Below, piece after piece: positions 45,008 through 53,650 of a stretch of 64,000 bases of DNA. The translations under genes were made by a program, and so were the position numbers. The stretch covers positions 3,016,768 to 3,080,767 of the forward strand of contig NZ_KV440950.1 of the NCBI RefSeq assembly GCF_001636405.1. Reading direction: 5' to 3'. Origin of the DNA: Peribacillus frigoritolerans. GTDB lineage: Bacteria > Bacillota > Bacilli > Bacillales > DSM-1321. The notes under the pieces are model-generated. The model worked only from the letters and a program-made list of their open reading frames with translations, had not been told where the DNA came from and did not search any database. Positions within the stretch are counted from its first letter, which is position 1, and each line of letters starts with the position of its first letter.

Positions 45008-45132
45008 TGATTGAAGCGGAAGTGCGAGACTCCTGCGGGAGCAGCGGGACAGGTGAGACCCCACAGGCGTTTACGCCGAGGAGGCTCACCGCCCGCCCTG
45101 CGGAAAGCGAGCATCTGGAGGGGAAATCAACC
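45008..45132 (+). repeat. GC-rich structured repeat, copy C
   Basis: It contains GTGCGAGACTCCTGCGGGAG, CAGCGGGACAGGTGAG, ACCCCACAGGCGTTTACGCC, GAGGAGGCTCACCG and GCGGAAAGCGAGC. Nested inverted repeats are visible: CAGGTGAG/CTCACCG and AGGCGTTTACGCC. Confidence 0.85.
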
Positions 45133-45182
45133 ACACCACACTACTTAGTAAATAGCAACAAAGTATGCGAAAACAGCCTAAA

Positions 45183-45354
45183 CAAAAAAGACTGTAGGCA
45201 AAAGGAGTTCTATCTTATGTTAAACAAAGTTGTTTGGGAGCGGGTGGCTGGAATGAATTAACGGACAAATATAAAACTGGAAACAAACTCCATTATAGTC
45301 GGGTTTATCTACAGGCTGGAAGAGAAGCTTAAGCATTAGGCTTCTCTTTTTTTG
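45183..45354. repeat. Repeat flank, second degenerate repeat start and terminator
   Basis: AAAAAAGACTGTAGGCAAAA and GTTCTATCTTATGTTAAACA (45183-45226) are the repeat's conserved flank. GTTGTTTGGGAGCGGGTGG looks like a decayed repeat start. AACTCCATTATAGTCGGGTTT is a worn form of the flank hairpin. A real terminator (AGAGAAGC...GCTTCTCT plus T7) closes the region at about 45320-45354. Confidence 0.55.
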
Positions 45355-45542
45355 TATGGAGAATATTTCAAGATGTTAATGGAGTTTATGCCGGCCATAA
45401 CTGAAAAGTTAAACAAGCCTGTAACTTTACATCACCTAAGTAAACCACAATATCATGCGATTTTTATAAGAAAAAGGAAATGAATTTATTAAATTTTGAC
45501 CAATACCTACTTTAAACAATTTAATAACTCACAAAAAAAGTG

Positions 45543-45559
45543 TGTGATGTTTTCTTACA
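45543..45559 (+). promoter_or_regulatory. TnrA/GlnR box upstream of nasA
   Basis: TGTGATGTTTTCTTACA fits TGTNAN7TNACA exactly. Its centre lies about 50 bp before the start point expected from TAAAAT (45589-45594), the position from which TnrA activates in nitrogen limitation. Confidence 0.92.
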
Positions 45560-45634
45560 TAAACAAAGAAATCTTACTTTTATAGGAGTAAAATAAACGA
45601 ATATTCAATTAATAAAGTATTGGAGAGATGAAAA

Positions 45635-46840
45635 ATGAAAATATCTGAATTGAAAAAAAGCGGTCATGCTCCGTCATTATTAGCTTCATTCCTTTATTTT
45701 GATATCAGTTTTATGATTTGGGTATTATTAGGGGCACTCGGTGTCTATATTACAAAGGATTTCGGACTTTCCCCAGCTGAAAAAGGCTTGATTGTGGCTA
45801 TTCCGATTTTGGGAGGCTCGTTTTTTCGAATCGTCCTTGGTTTTTTGACTGACCGCATCGGCCCGCGGAAAACCGCAATCGGCGGGATGCTTGTAACGAT
45901 GATTCCACTTTTTTGGGGATGGTTATTCGGTGAAAGTTTAGCGGAGCTTTATTTAATAGGGATTTTGCTGGGCGTGGCAGGAGCAAGTTTTGCTGCAGCA
46001 CTTCCTATGGCCAGTCGTTGGTATCCCCCGCATTTGCAGGGTCTTGCGATGGGCATTGCAGGTGCCGGTAACAGCGGAACTCTTTTTGCGACATTGTTCG
46101 GACCTCGTCTTGCAGAATCTCTTGGCTGGCATAATGTTATGGGATTAGCTTTGATTCCTTTAACCATCGTGTTTATCATTTATATTTTAATCGCAAAAGA
46201 CGCGCCATCTCAACCGCCGGCAAAACCACTAAAGGAATATTTCAACGTATTTAAAATAACGGACACTTGGTATTTCTGTATTCTTTACAGTGTGACTTTT
46301 GGGGGCTTTGTCGGGTTCACTAGCTTTTTAAGCATCTTTTTTGTTGATGAGTATGGCTTAACACGAATAAGGGCGGGGGAATTTGTTACATTATGTGTCA
46401 TCGCCGGAAGTTTCTTTCGTCCCGTCGGAGGATTTATTGCCGATAAAATAGGTGGAGTTAAACTGCTTATGTTTCTATTTATTGGACTCACTATATGTAT
46501 GTTTGGGATTAGTTTTCTTTATTCTCTTACTGCCGTTACGATCCTTCTGTTCATCGGAATGCTATTTCTCGGTATGGGCAACGGAGCTGTCTTTCAGTTA
46601 GTTCCACAGCGATTTTCTAAAGAAATAGGTTTTATCACAGGGATTGTGGGAGCTGCTGGAGGTGTTGGCGGATTCTTGGTTCCAAACATACTAGGTACGT
46701 TGAAACAGATTACTGGCACATATGCTACAGGATTTTTAGTATTTTCCGCAGTTGGAATCGTGGCTTTGCTTATCCTGGGCCTAGCTCAGCTTTCATGGAG
46801 AAAAACGTGGGTACTCGGAAAGAATTCAGTTAAGATCTAG
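45635..46840 (+). CDS. nasA: Nitrate transporter, NarK/NasA family MFS
   Basis: The 401-residue membrane protein has 12 predicted helices. Nitrate/nitrite porter signatures are present: [64 protein letters not shown] and the C-terminal [19 protein letters not shown]. It imports nitrate for assimilation. ATG 45635 is used with GGAGAGATG upstream. It is the first gene of nasA-nasB-nasC-sumT and has a perfect TnrA box in its promoter, so it is expected to be induced by nitrogen limitation. In B. subtilis the orthologue is divergent from nasBC; here they are in one direction. Confidence 0.94.
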   Translation: MKISELKKSGHAPSLLASFLYFDISFMIWVLLGALGVYITKDFGLSPAEKGLIVAIPILGGSFFRIVLGFLTDRIGPRKTAIGGMLVTMIPLFWGWLFGESLAELYLIGILLGVAGASFAAALPMASRWYPPHLQGLAMGIAGAGNSGTLFATLFGPRLAESLGWHNVMGLALIPLTIVFIIYILIAKDAPSQPPAKPLKEYFNVFKITDTWYFCILYSVTFGGFVGFTSFLSIFFVDEYGLTRIRAGEFVTLCVIAGSFFRPVGGFIADKIGGVKLLMFLFIGLTICMFGISFLYSLTAVTILLFIGMLFLGMGNGAVFQLVPQRFSKEIGFITGIVGAAGGVGGFLVPNILGTLKQITGTYATGFLVFSAVGIVALLILGLAQLSWRKTWVLGKNSVKI

Positions 46841-46894
46841 AACTTTGTTTACTTAGTTTGGCTTTTTACAGTACTTGTTTTTGGGGGGGATAAA

Positions 46895-49216
46895 ATGTAT
46901 AAACAAAAACTGATCTTAGTAGGGAACGGAATGGCAGGATTACGTTGTGTCGAATCCATCATTAGTAAGGATCCGACTGCCTTTGAGATTACTATTTTCG
47001 GAAGTGAACCGCATGTTAACTATAACCGAATCTTATTGTCGACTGTGCTTCAAGGCAACACCTCTTTTGAAGATATTACGATAAATGATCGAGACTGGTA
47101 TACGGAAAATAATATCCAATTGTTCACAGGTGAAACGGTAGTAAAAATCGATAAAGAGACTAGGAAAATAAAAACAGACAAAGAACGGGAAGTTCACTAC
47201 GATAAGCTGATAATTGCCACAGGTTCTGTCCCGTTCATTCTTCCTGTCACAGGTGTGGATAAAGAAGGCGTCATTGCATTTCGGACGATTGAAGATTGCC
47301 AAAAGATGATTGAAACTTCACGCAAACATAAAAAAGCAGTCGTCATCGGAGGCGGTTTGTTAGGTTTGGAAGCAGCGAGAGGGCTGTTAAACCTTGGTAT
47401 GGAAGTGCATGTCGTTCATATCGCAGACTATTTAATGGAAAGGCAGCTCGATTCAACGGCATCACTTTTACTGCAAAAAGAGTTGGAAAACCAGGGAATG
47501 AACTTTCTTTTAAAAAAGGAAACACAGGAGTTAATCGGTAACGAGCGTGTAGAGCGCGTCCGTTTTAAAGATGGAACGGAGCTGGATGCAGATTTGGTCG
47601 TTATGGCTGCGGGAGTCAGACCGAATATTCAGTTGGCCAAAGAAAGCGGAATTGATACAAATCGTGCGATTATTGTAAATGACTATTTAGAAACCAGCGC
47701 CCCGGATATTTATGCGGTTGGCGAATGTGCTGAACATCAAGGCATGGTTTATGGGCTTGTTAAACCTCTATACGAACAAGGTGAAGTGCTGGCAAAGCAT
47801 ATTTGTGAGATGAAATGCAGCGGATACCAAGGCTCGGTCCTTTCGACCCAGTTGAAAATATCAGGAGTTGAGCTATTTTCTGTTGGTGATTTCCTTGGTG
47901 ACGAAACAACGAAATCCATCACAACTTTTGATGAATTGGATAGTGTTTATAAAAAGTTGGTTTTTCAAGGAAGAAAAATCATAGGTGCTGTGCTTTATGG
48001 AGATACAAACAACAGCTCACGATTACTCGATATGATTGTAAAGCGGCAAGAAGTATCATCAGAGGAAAGGCGTTCAATGTTCCAGTCACCAAAAACGGCT
48101 GAGGGATTAATCGCTTCGATGGCAAATCATGAAATCATTTGCCATTGTAATGCTGTTTCAAAGGGAGGAATCATTGAAGTGGTTCAAAATAAGGGATTAA
48201 CGACAGTGGAACAAGTTAAACAATGCACAAAGGCTTCCGGTTCTTGCGGCGGATGTAAGCCGGCAGTGACCGAGCTTTTGACCTATATTCAAAGTAATCT
48301 TACTACTCAGGAAGAGAAACAAACTGCGTTTTGCTCATGTACGAAATTAACGGAAGATGAAGTTGTGTATAAAATGCAACTCCAAGACGTATCGACTGTC
48401 CAAGAAGCGATGGATGCTCTTGAATGGGAAAATACAAAAGGTTGTTCAACTTGCAGGCCTGCATTGAGCTATTATTTAGGGATGATTCATCCAGAGTACG
48501 AGATCAGACAGCAAACTCTTTTCATAAACGAAAAAAAGAATGCAACAGTTCAAAGTGATAACCGATACTCAGTTATCCCGCAAATGTACGGCGGGATGAC
48601 GAATGCAAAAGACTTGCGAAAAATTGCTAATATTGCCGATAAATATAAAATATCCCAGGTTGCGATAACAAGTGAACAAAGGATTCATTTAATGGGGGTG
48701 AAAAAAGAAGATCTCCCAGGTGTGTGGGCTGATTTAGATATGCCGTTAAGTTCGAAATATGGTAACACCGTTCAAAACGTCAAAACATGTATCGGTGAAC
48801 ATGTTTGCTCTTGTAATAAACAGCAATCCCTATTACTTGCTGTAGATTTAGAAAAAAGATTGGAGCAAGTATCTACACCATACCGTATAAAGATGGGCAT
48901 ATCCGCTTGTATGCATAACGGTGCAGGATCAACAACGAAAGATATAGGTGTTATGGGCATTGACAGGGGCTGGGAAATATATGTGGGCGGAAGCAGCGGG
49001 CGTGATGCACGTGCAGGTGAACTGCTATGTGTAGCCGGCACAAATGAAGAAGCCATTGAAATCATCATCGGCTTTATTCAATATTATCGGGAAACAGCCA
49101 ACTACTTAGAACGGACTTGGCAATGGATTGAACGATTGGGATTAATTCATGTTAGAGAAATATTGTTTGATAATGAACTTAATCAGCAACTATCTCAACG
49201 ATTGGAACTGGCCTAG
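46895..49216 (+). CDS. nasB: Assimilatory nitrate reductase electron-transfer subunit NasB
   Basis: The 773-residue NirB-like protein has FAD and NAD(P)H domains (LVGNGMAGLRCVESI and VIGGGLLGLEAARGLLN). Two [2Fe-2S] BFD-type domains follow (ICHCNAV...GSCGGCKP and CSCTKL...GCSTCRP), then a C-terminal sulfite-reductase-like domain. That domain keeps the first Cys pair (TCIGEHVC, about residues 632-638). Of the second pair it keeps only one (ACMHNG, residue 672, where NasD has ACPRNC). The sirohaem/[4Fe-4S] ligand set is thus broken and the protein cannot be a nitrite reductase. It fits NasB (771 residues in B. subtilis), which passes NADH electrons to NasC. It starts 54 bp after nasA. Confidence 0.92.
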   Translation: MYKQKLILVGNGMAGLRCVESIISKDPTAFEITIFGSEPHVNYNRILLSTVLQGNTSFEDITINDRDWYTENNIQLFTGETVVKIDKETRKIKTDKEREVHYDKLIIATGSVPFILPVTGVDKEGVIAFRTIEDCQKMIETSRKHKKAVVIGGGLLGLEAARGLLNLGMEVHVVHIADYLMERQLDSTASLLLQKELENQGMNFLLKKETQELIGNERVERVRFKDGTELDADLVVMAAGVRPNIQLAKESGIDTNRAIIVNDYLETSAPDIYAVGECAEHQGMVYGLVKPLYEQGEVLAKHICEMKCSGYQGSVLSTQLKISGVELFSVGDFLGDETTKSITTFDELDSVYKKLVFQGRKIIGAVLYGDTNNSSRLLDMIVKRQEVSSEERRSMFQSPKTAEGLIASMANHEIICHCNAVSKGGIIEVVQNKGLTTVEQVKQCTKASGSCGGCKPAVTELLTYIQSNLTTQEEKQTAFCSCTKLTEDEVVYKMQLQDVSTVQEAMDALEWENTKGCSTCRPALSYYLGMIHPEYEIRQQTLFINEKKNATVQSDNRYSVIPQMYGGMTNAKDLRKIANIADKYKISQVAITSEQRIHLMGVKKEDLPGVWADLDMPLSSKYGNTVQNVKTCIGEHVCSCNKQQSLLLAVDLEKRLEQVSTPYRIKMGISACMHNGAGSTTKDIGVMGIDRGWEIYVGGSSGRDARAGELLCVAGTNEEAIEIIIGFIQYYRETANYLERTWQWIERLGLIHVREILFDNELNQQLSQRLELA

Positions 49217-49321
49217 ATCAGGGAATGAACAAAGGGGACAACTAGATGCAAGACTTAGTAAGCGGTTAAATGTTTGTACCATGAAAAATCATAGAAATCC
49301 ATGAGTAAAGGGTGAGGAGCC

Positions 49322-51472
49322 TTGACCGAATTATTATTAAAGTATTTCCGCACGAAGCAACAAGAGGTCCAATCAGAAAAACGATATGATACACAATGTC
49401 CATTTTGCAGCATGCAATGTAAGATGCAGCTGCTGGAACAAACAATAGTAACAAGAAAAAAGTATATGACGATTGGAAAAGATAATCCAACCTCAGAGGG
49501 GCGCTTATGCATTAAAGGAATGAATGCACATCAACATGCTTTGCATAAAGATCGAATTAAATACCCATTATTGAAAAAAAATGGGGAATTTGTTCGAATA
49601 TCATGGGAGGAAGCATTAAGCCGCATTAAGGAGAATTTCACTAAAATACAAGCAGAAGATGGTGTAAATGCATTATCTGTTTATGGGAGTGCATCCATTT
49701 CAAATGAAGAAGCCTATTTGCTTGGGAAATTTGCAAGGGTGGCTTTAAAAACAAAGTATATAGATTATAATGGCCGTTTGTGCATGTCTGCAGCTGCTTC
49801 GGCAGCCAGCCAAACATTTGGTATGGATAGGGGCCTGACCAACAGCTTATCAGAGGTTCCGTTCACAAAGTGCATAATCTTGGCGGGTACGAATATCGCG
49901 GAATGCCAGCCGACAATCATGCCGTACTTTGAGCAAGCGAAACAAAATGGGGCATATATCATTGCTGTAGATCCCCGGGAAACAGCAACAACGAAAATGG
50001 CCGATTTACATCTAAAGGTGATACCTGGGATGGATGCCGCCTTGGCAAACGGATTATTGAAAGTGATCATTGAAGAGGATCTTATTGATGAAGCGTTTAT
50101 CCGGGAACGTGCAAATGGCTATAAAGAAGTTAAAGAGTATGTTACATCTTTAGAGTTGGAGGAAATTGCAGAAATGACAGGGGTTCCAAGTGACCAAATC
50201 CAAAAAGCGGCTGCCATGTTCGGGAAAGAAAAATCAGGAATGATTTTTACAGCAAGGGGAGTTGAGCAGCAAACAGATGGTTCGGCCGCTGTCCGTAATT
50301 TTCTTAATATTCTTATTGTTACAGGGAAAATTGGAAAAGTGAATTCGGGCTATGGGGCCATTACCGGACAGGGAAATGGGCAGGGAGCAAGGGAGCATGG
50401 CCAAAAGGCAGACCAGCTGCCAGGGTATCGCATGATTGAAAATGAGGAACATAGATTACATATTGCAAGTATATGGGGAATTGATGAGGCTGAATTGCCA
50501 CGTAAAGGTGTCTCGGCATACGAGATGATAGAGAAGATAAATGAAGGTGAAATTACCGGCATGTTTTTAATGTGTTCCAATCCGATTGTTTCTAATCCAA
50601 ATGCTAACTTTGTCAAAAAGGCATTGAAAAAATTAAAGTTTCTTGTCGCGGTAGACATGTTCGTTTCTGAAACTGCTAGATTGGCTGATTTGATTTTACC
50701 TGCTTCGTCTTATTTAGAGGATGAAGGAACGATGACAAATTTAGAAGGACGGGTAACGTTGCGGGAAGCGAGTTTTTCATCACCAGGGGAAGTGAAGCAT
50801 GATTGGCAAATCATTTGTGATATAGCTAAAGCACTTGGGAAAGGGGAGCATTTTCCCTTTCAATCTGCAAATGAGATATTTGAAGAACTAAGAATGGCAA
50901 GCCGCGGGGGAACCGCCGATTATTATGGTATAACGTATGATCGCTTAAGAAAAGAAGGAGGTATTTTGTGGCCATGTCCATCCATTGACCATAAAGGAAC
51001 AAAAAGGTTATTCGAATCGTCTTTTGCCCACCCGGACGGAAAGGCGGCCATGGTTGTGGTTAATAACGTGCCTCATGTTCCAAAAGAAAAGCCATGTACG
51101 GAATTTCCGCTTTATTTAACAACAGGAAGAATCATGTCACACTATTTAACAGGAGTACAAACGAGAAAAAGCTCATCATTAGCCGCAAGAAATTTTGAAT
51201 CATATATGCAAATCCATCCGGAAACAGCCAAGAAATATCATATTTTAGACAATACTTTGGTGAAAATTGAATCAAGGCGCGGAAGTATTGTTGTAAGAAG
51301 CAAATGGTCCGCAACGATTCGCCATGATACTATATTCGTTCCTTTTCATTGGGCAGACTCCCAAAATGTCAATCGCCTCGTTTCACAGGATTTAGACCCG
51401 ACATGCAAAATGCCTGGGTTTAAAGTCAGCGCTGTAAAAGTACATCCTATATTAGAGTTAACGTCTCATTAA
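49322..51472 (+). CDS. nasC: Assimilatory nitrate reductase catalytic subunit NasC
   Basis: The 716-residue molybdopterin-dinucleotide enzyme reduces nitrate to nitrite in the cytosol. An N-terminal [4Fe-4S] motif (CPFCSMQC, about residues 27-34, with a later Cys in GRLCIKGMNAHQH) precedes the molybdopterin oxidoreductase domain. Cofactor-binding blocks are NGRLCMSAAASAASQTFGMDRGL (Mo-ligand Cys), GTNIAECQPTIMPYF, VNSGYGAITGQGNGQGAREHGQK and the C-terminal dinucleotide-binding region LTTGRIMSHYLTGVQTRKS. TTG 49322 follows GGGTGAGGAG. It lies 105 bp after nasB in the same operon and accepts electrons from NasB. Confidence 0.94.
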   Translation: MTELLLKYFRTKQQEVQSEKRYDTQCPFCSMQCKMQLLEQTIVTRKKYMTIGKDNPTSEGRLCIKGMNAHQHALHKDRIKYPLLKKNGEFVRISWEEALSRIKENFTKIQAEDGVNALSVYGSASISNEEAYLLGKFARVALKTKYIDYNGRLCMSAAASAASQTFGMDRGLTNSLSEVPFTKCIILAGTNIAECQPTIMPYFEQAKQNGAYIIAVDPRETATTKMADLHLKVIPGMDAALANGLLKVIIEEDLIDEAFIRERANGYKEVKEYVTSLELEEIAEMTGVPSDQIQKAAAMFGKEKSGMIFTARGVEQQTDGSAAVRNFLNILIVTGKIGKVNSGYGAITGQGNGQGAREHGQKADQLPGYRMIENEEHRLHIASIWGIDEAELPRKGVSAYEMIEKINEGEITGMFLMCSNPIVSNPNANFVKKALKKLKFLVAVDMFVSETARLADLILPASSYLEDEGTMTNLEGRVTLREASFSSPGEVKHDWQIICDIAKALGKGEHFPFQSANEIFEELRMASRGGTADYYGITYDRLRKEGGILWPCPSIDHKGTKRLFESSFAHPDGKAAMVVVNNVPHVPKEKPCTEFPLYLTTGRIMSHYLTGVQTRKSSSLAARNFESYMQIHPETAKKYHILDNTLVKIESRRGSIVVRSKWSATIRHDTIFVPFHWADSQNVNRLVSQDLDPTCKMPGFKVSAVKVHPILELTSH

Positions 51473-51570
51473 GGGGAAGGTATCTTCCCCTTCACCATAT
51501 TTTTTTGATTCAATCATAATCGAAAAATGGAGCCTAATCACAATGACTAAACAACAAAAGGGGATAAAGG

Positions 51571-52341
51571 ATGGTAAAAGGTAAGGTCTATATTGTTGGT
51601 GCCGGACCTGGTGATCCGGACTTAATTACTGTCAAGGCAATCAAATGCATCGCGGAAGCGGATGTCATCTTGTATGATCGATTGGTAAATCGTGAATTGC
51701 TTTCATACGGCAAACCTGGAGCTGAATACATTTATTGCGGTAAAGCGCCTGGTATACATTGTGTCCCTCAAGAGGACATTCATCAATTGTTAATAAGTAA
51801 ATCAATGGAGGGAAAAACGATTGTTCGTCTAAAAGGGGGAGATCCTTTCATTTTTGGTCGTGGCGGTGAGGAAGCAGAAGTGCTAGCAAAGCACGGAATT
51901 CAATTTGAAATAGTCCCTGGAATCACATCTGGAATCGCTGTGCCAGCTTATGCTGGAATTCCCCTGACTCACAGGGAATGGGGGAGTTCCTTCGCAATTG
52001 TCACAGGACATTGCGTGACCGGCAAACCTGATAACATCAACTGGCATCATTTAACACATGGTGTTGACACCATTGTTATTTATATGGGTATAAAAAACCT
52101 TCCATATATCTGTAGACAATTACGCACCTGCGGAATGAAGCCTGAAACTGCCATTGCAGTCATCGAACAAGGAACGACAGGTTTTCAACGAACTATTACA
52201 GGAACAATCGATTCAATAGTGGCGATCGTTACAAGAGAGCAGGTAGCCAATCCCGCCATGATCGTAATAGGAGAAGTGGTGAAATTATCCGAGAAATTAT
52301 CATGGTTTTCCGAGAAGACAAAAGATAAGGAGTTCGCTTAG
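51571..52341 (+). CDS. cobA: Uroporphyrinogen-III C-methyltransferase (SumT/CobA)
   Basis: The 256-residue product is a single-domain SUMT: VYIVGAGPGDPDLITVKA, ADVILYDRLV, RLKGGDPFIFGRGGEEAEVL, VPGITSGIAVPAYAGIPLTHR and the late YMGIKNLPYI. It methylates uroporphyrinogen III twice to precorrin-2, the first step to sirohaem, needed by the NasD nitrite reductase. In B. subtilis nasF encodes a 483-residue protein with an extra domain; here the methyltransferase stands alone. It sits 98 bp after nasC and is probably the operon's last gene. Confidence 0.93.
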   Translation: MVKGKVYIVGAGPGDPDLITVKAIKCIAEADVILYDRLVNRELLSYGKPGAEYIYCGKAPGIHCVPQEDIHQLLISKSMEGKTIVRLKGGDPFIFGRGGEEAEVLAKHGIQFEIVPGITSGIAVPAYAGIPLTHREWGSSFAIVTGHCVTGKPDNINWHHLTHGVDTIVIYMGIKNLPYICRQLRTCGMKPETAIAVIEQGTTGFQRTITGTIDSIVAIVTREQVANPAMIVIGEVVKLSEKLSWFSEKTKDKEFA

Positions 52342-52437
52342 AAAAGGAATGATTACCTAGAAAACTTTTACTGTAATTAAAATGGAAAACTGGAAAGTCA
52401 TCATGTCTTCAGTTTTTTTGCTTGTACAAATTTGGAC

Positions 52438-52564
52438 GTTGATTGGAACGTAGGCACTCGCTTTCCGCGGGCGGTCCGGGAGCCTCCTCGGCGCCTTTGC
52501 GCCTGCGGGGTCTCCCCTGGACTCGCTTTTCCCGCAGGAGTCTCGAACACCCGCTCCATTCAAC
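52438..52564 (-). repeat. GC-rich structured repeat, copy D
   Basis: The inverted ends are GTTGATTGGAACG (52438-52450) and CGCTCCATTCAAC (52552-52564), matching at 11 of 13. The core reads GCACTCGCTTTCCGCGGGCG, GGGAGCCTCCTCGGCGCC, GCGCCTGCGGGGTCTCCCC and CTCGCTTTTCCCGCAGGAG. Its two flanks correspond to those joined together at 26.95 kb. Confidence 0.88.
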
Positions 52565-52636
52565 TTGTTTTAACTTTTAGATAGTATCCTTTTGCCTAAA
52601 GTCTTCATTGTTTTAAAATAGCATTAATAAAACTTG

Positions 52637-52872
52637 AAGTGATCAGGATGCTTTCTTAACATGATTCTATTTAATGAGATCAACTGGTGCCAGCGAACCA
52701 TTTGGTTCGTAAAATGGAGGCTGCCATTGACTTTTCTTTCATTTATGATTTGGTGAAAGATATGTATTCAGAGGTAGGATGCTCAAGTATCGACCCGGTT
52801 ATAGTAGTTAAACTGACTTCATTCAATATACCTTCGGAATTCGATCAATGCGTAAAACAATTATGAAGTTGA
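52637..52872 (+). pseudogene. IS1182-family transposase remnant
   Basis: Reading frames recover DQLVPANHLVRKMEAAIDFSF (split here over two frames), IYDLVKDMYSEVGCSSID and VKLTSFNIPSEFDQC, the IS1182 transposase N-terminus. Stops, an internal deletion relative to the 26.9 kb copy and loss of the 3' part make it inactive. Its 5' end abuts the flank of repeat D. Confidence 0.75.
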
Positions 52873-52946
52873 AACAAAAATGGCTTAACATAGTGGCTCG
52901 ATGAGACCAAATCTCTTAACCTTTGGTCAAAATTCTAAGGGAATTT

Positions 52947-52986
52947 TAAAAGGGGTTCGGGATTTTTTAATTCCGAACCCCTTTTG
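52947..52986. terminator. Bidirectional terminator
   Basis: AAAAGGGGTTCGG pairs with CCGAACCCCTTTT. It probably serves tnrA on the minus strand and blocks read-through from the sumT side. Confidence 0.8.
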
Positions 52987-53119
52987 TCTGCAAACTAACT
53001 GGACATGAAAGTCATCATGTCCAGTTTAACAATGTTAACTACTATTTTAAAAAAGACAAGGGTTTATGGACAGTTAAAGTACTTATTGAATCGGTTAATT
53101 ATAACGGTTGCTTAGAAAA

Positions 53120-53455
53120 TCAATTACGCAGGCCAAAGTGTGCATTCAATTGGCCCTGCAGCATTTTTTTTCGCATTTTTTCCTGTTCAATTTTTCTTTT
53201 CTCTTTTAATTTTTCCTGTCTAATTTCATGGGTTTGCACTCCATCCTCTATTTTATCGGCGATTTCCACTAAAGCCTTGACGTCGGAAAAAGAGTATTTA
53301 CGGTTACCACCCTTAGACCTTTCGGGGAAAACGAGTTTTCTTTCTTCATAATACCGGATTTGCCTATCGGATAGTCCGGTTAATTCTCTGACGACTCCTA
53401 TGGAAATAACCTTTCTATCTATATAAGATTCTTTTTGCTGGACGATGAAAATCAC
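53120..53455 (-). CDS. tnrA: Nitrogen regulator TnrA (MerR family)
   Basis: The 111-residue product matches TnrA in length and sequence. The MerR-type HTH ([56 protein letters not shown]) is followed by the short C-terminal tail ([16 protein letters not shown]) that binds feedback-inhibited glutamine synthetase and separates TnrA from GlnR. It activates nitrate-assimilation genes under nitrogen limitation. The start is unsettled. GTG 53455 is the only usual start codon, but the ribosome site GAGGTGAT overlaps it, and the in-frame codon at correct spacing is ATC (53446), which would also give the B. subtilis length. It is divergent from nasD with a TnrA box between them. Confidence 0.93.
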   Translation of the reverse strand: MIFIVQQKESYIDRKVISIGVVRELTGLSDRQIRYYEERKLVFPERSKGGNRKYSFSDVKALVEIADKIEDGVQTHEIRQEKLKEKRKIEQEKMRKKMLQGQLNAHFGLRN

Positions 53456-53513
53456 CTCATTTTGGATTTATGCTGAATCAATAAGGATATTATATCCTAA
53501 TTTTCTGAATATT

Positions 53514-53530
53514 TGTAATAAAAACTAACA
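53514..53530. promoter_or_regulatory. TnrA box between tnrA and nasD
   Basis: TGTAATAAAAACTAACA matches TGTNAN7TNACA exactly. It is about 47-50 bp before a likely nasD start point and about 60 bp before tnrA, so it could serve both nasD activation and tnrA autoregulation. Confidence 0.9.
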
Positions 53531-53650
53531 TTAAATATCAATTTTTAAAAACTATGTAAGATTTTATAACACACTAGTGGCAATGAAAAGTGACGTCACC
53601 TATAATCAATCATATCATCCTTTCAAAAAAATCTTATTGGAGGACAAAAC

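Noticed and set aside
46895..49216. A second functional nitrite reductase
   Set aside because: The fourth sirohaem/iron-sulfur cysteine is missing and the gene precedes nasC, so it fits NasB.
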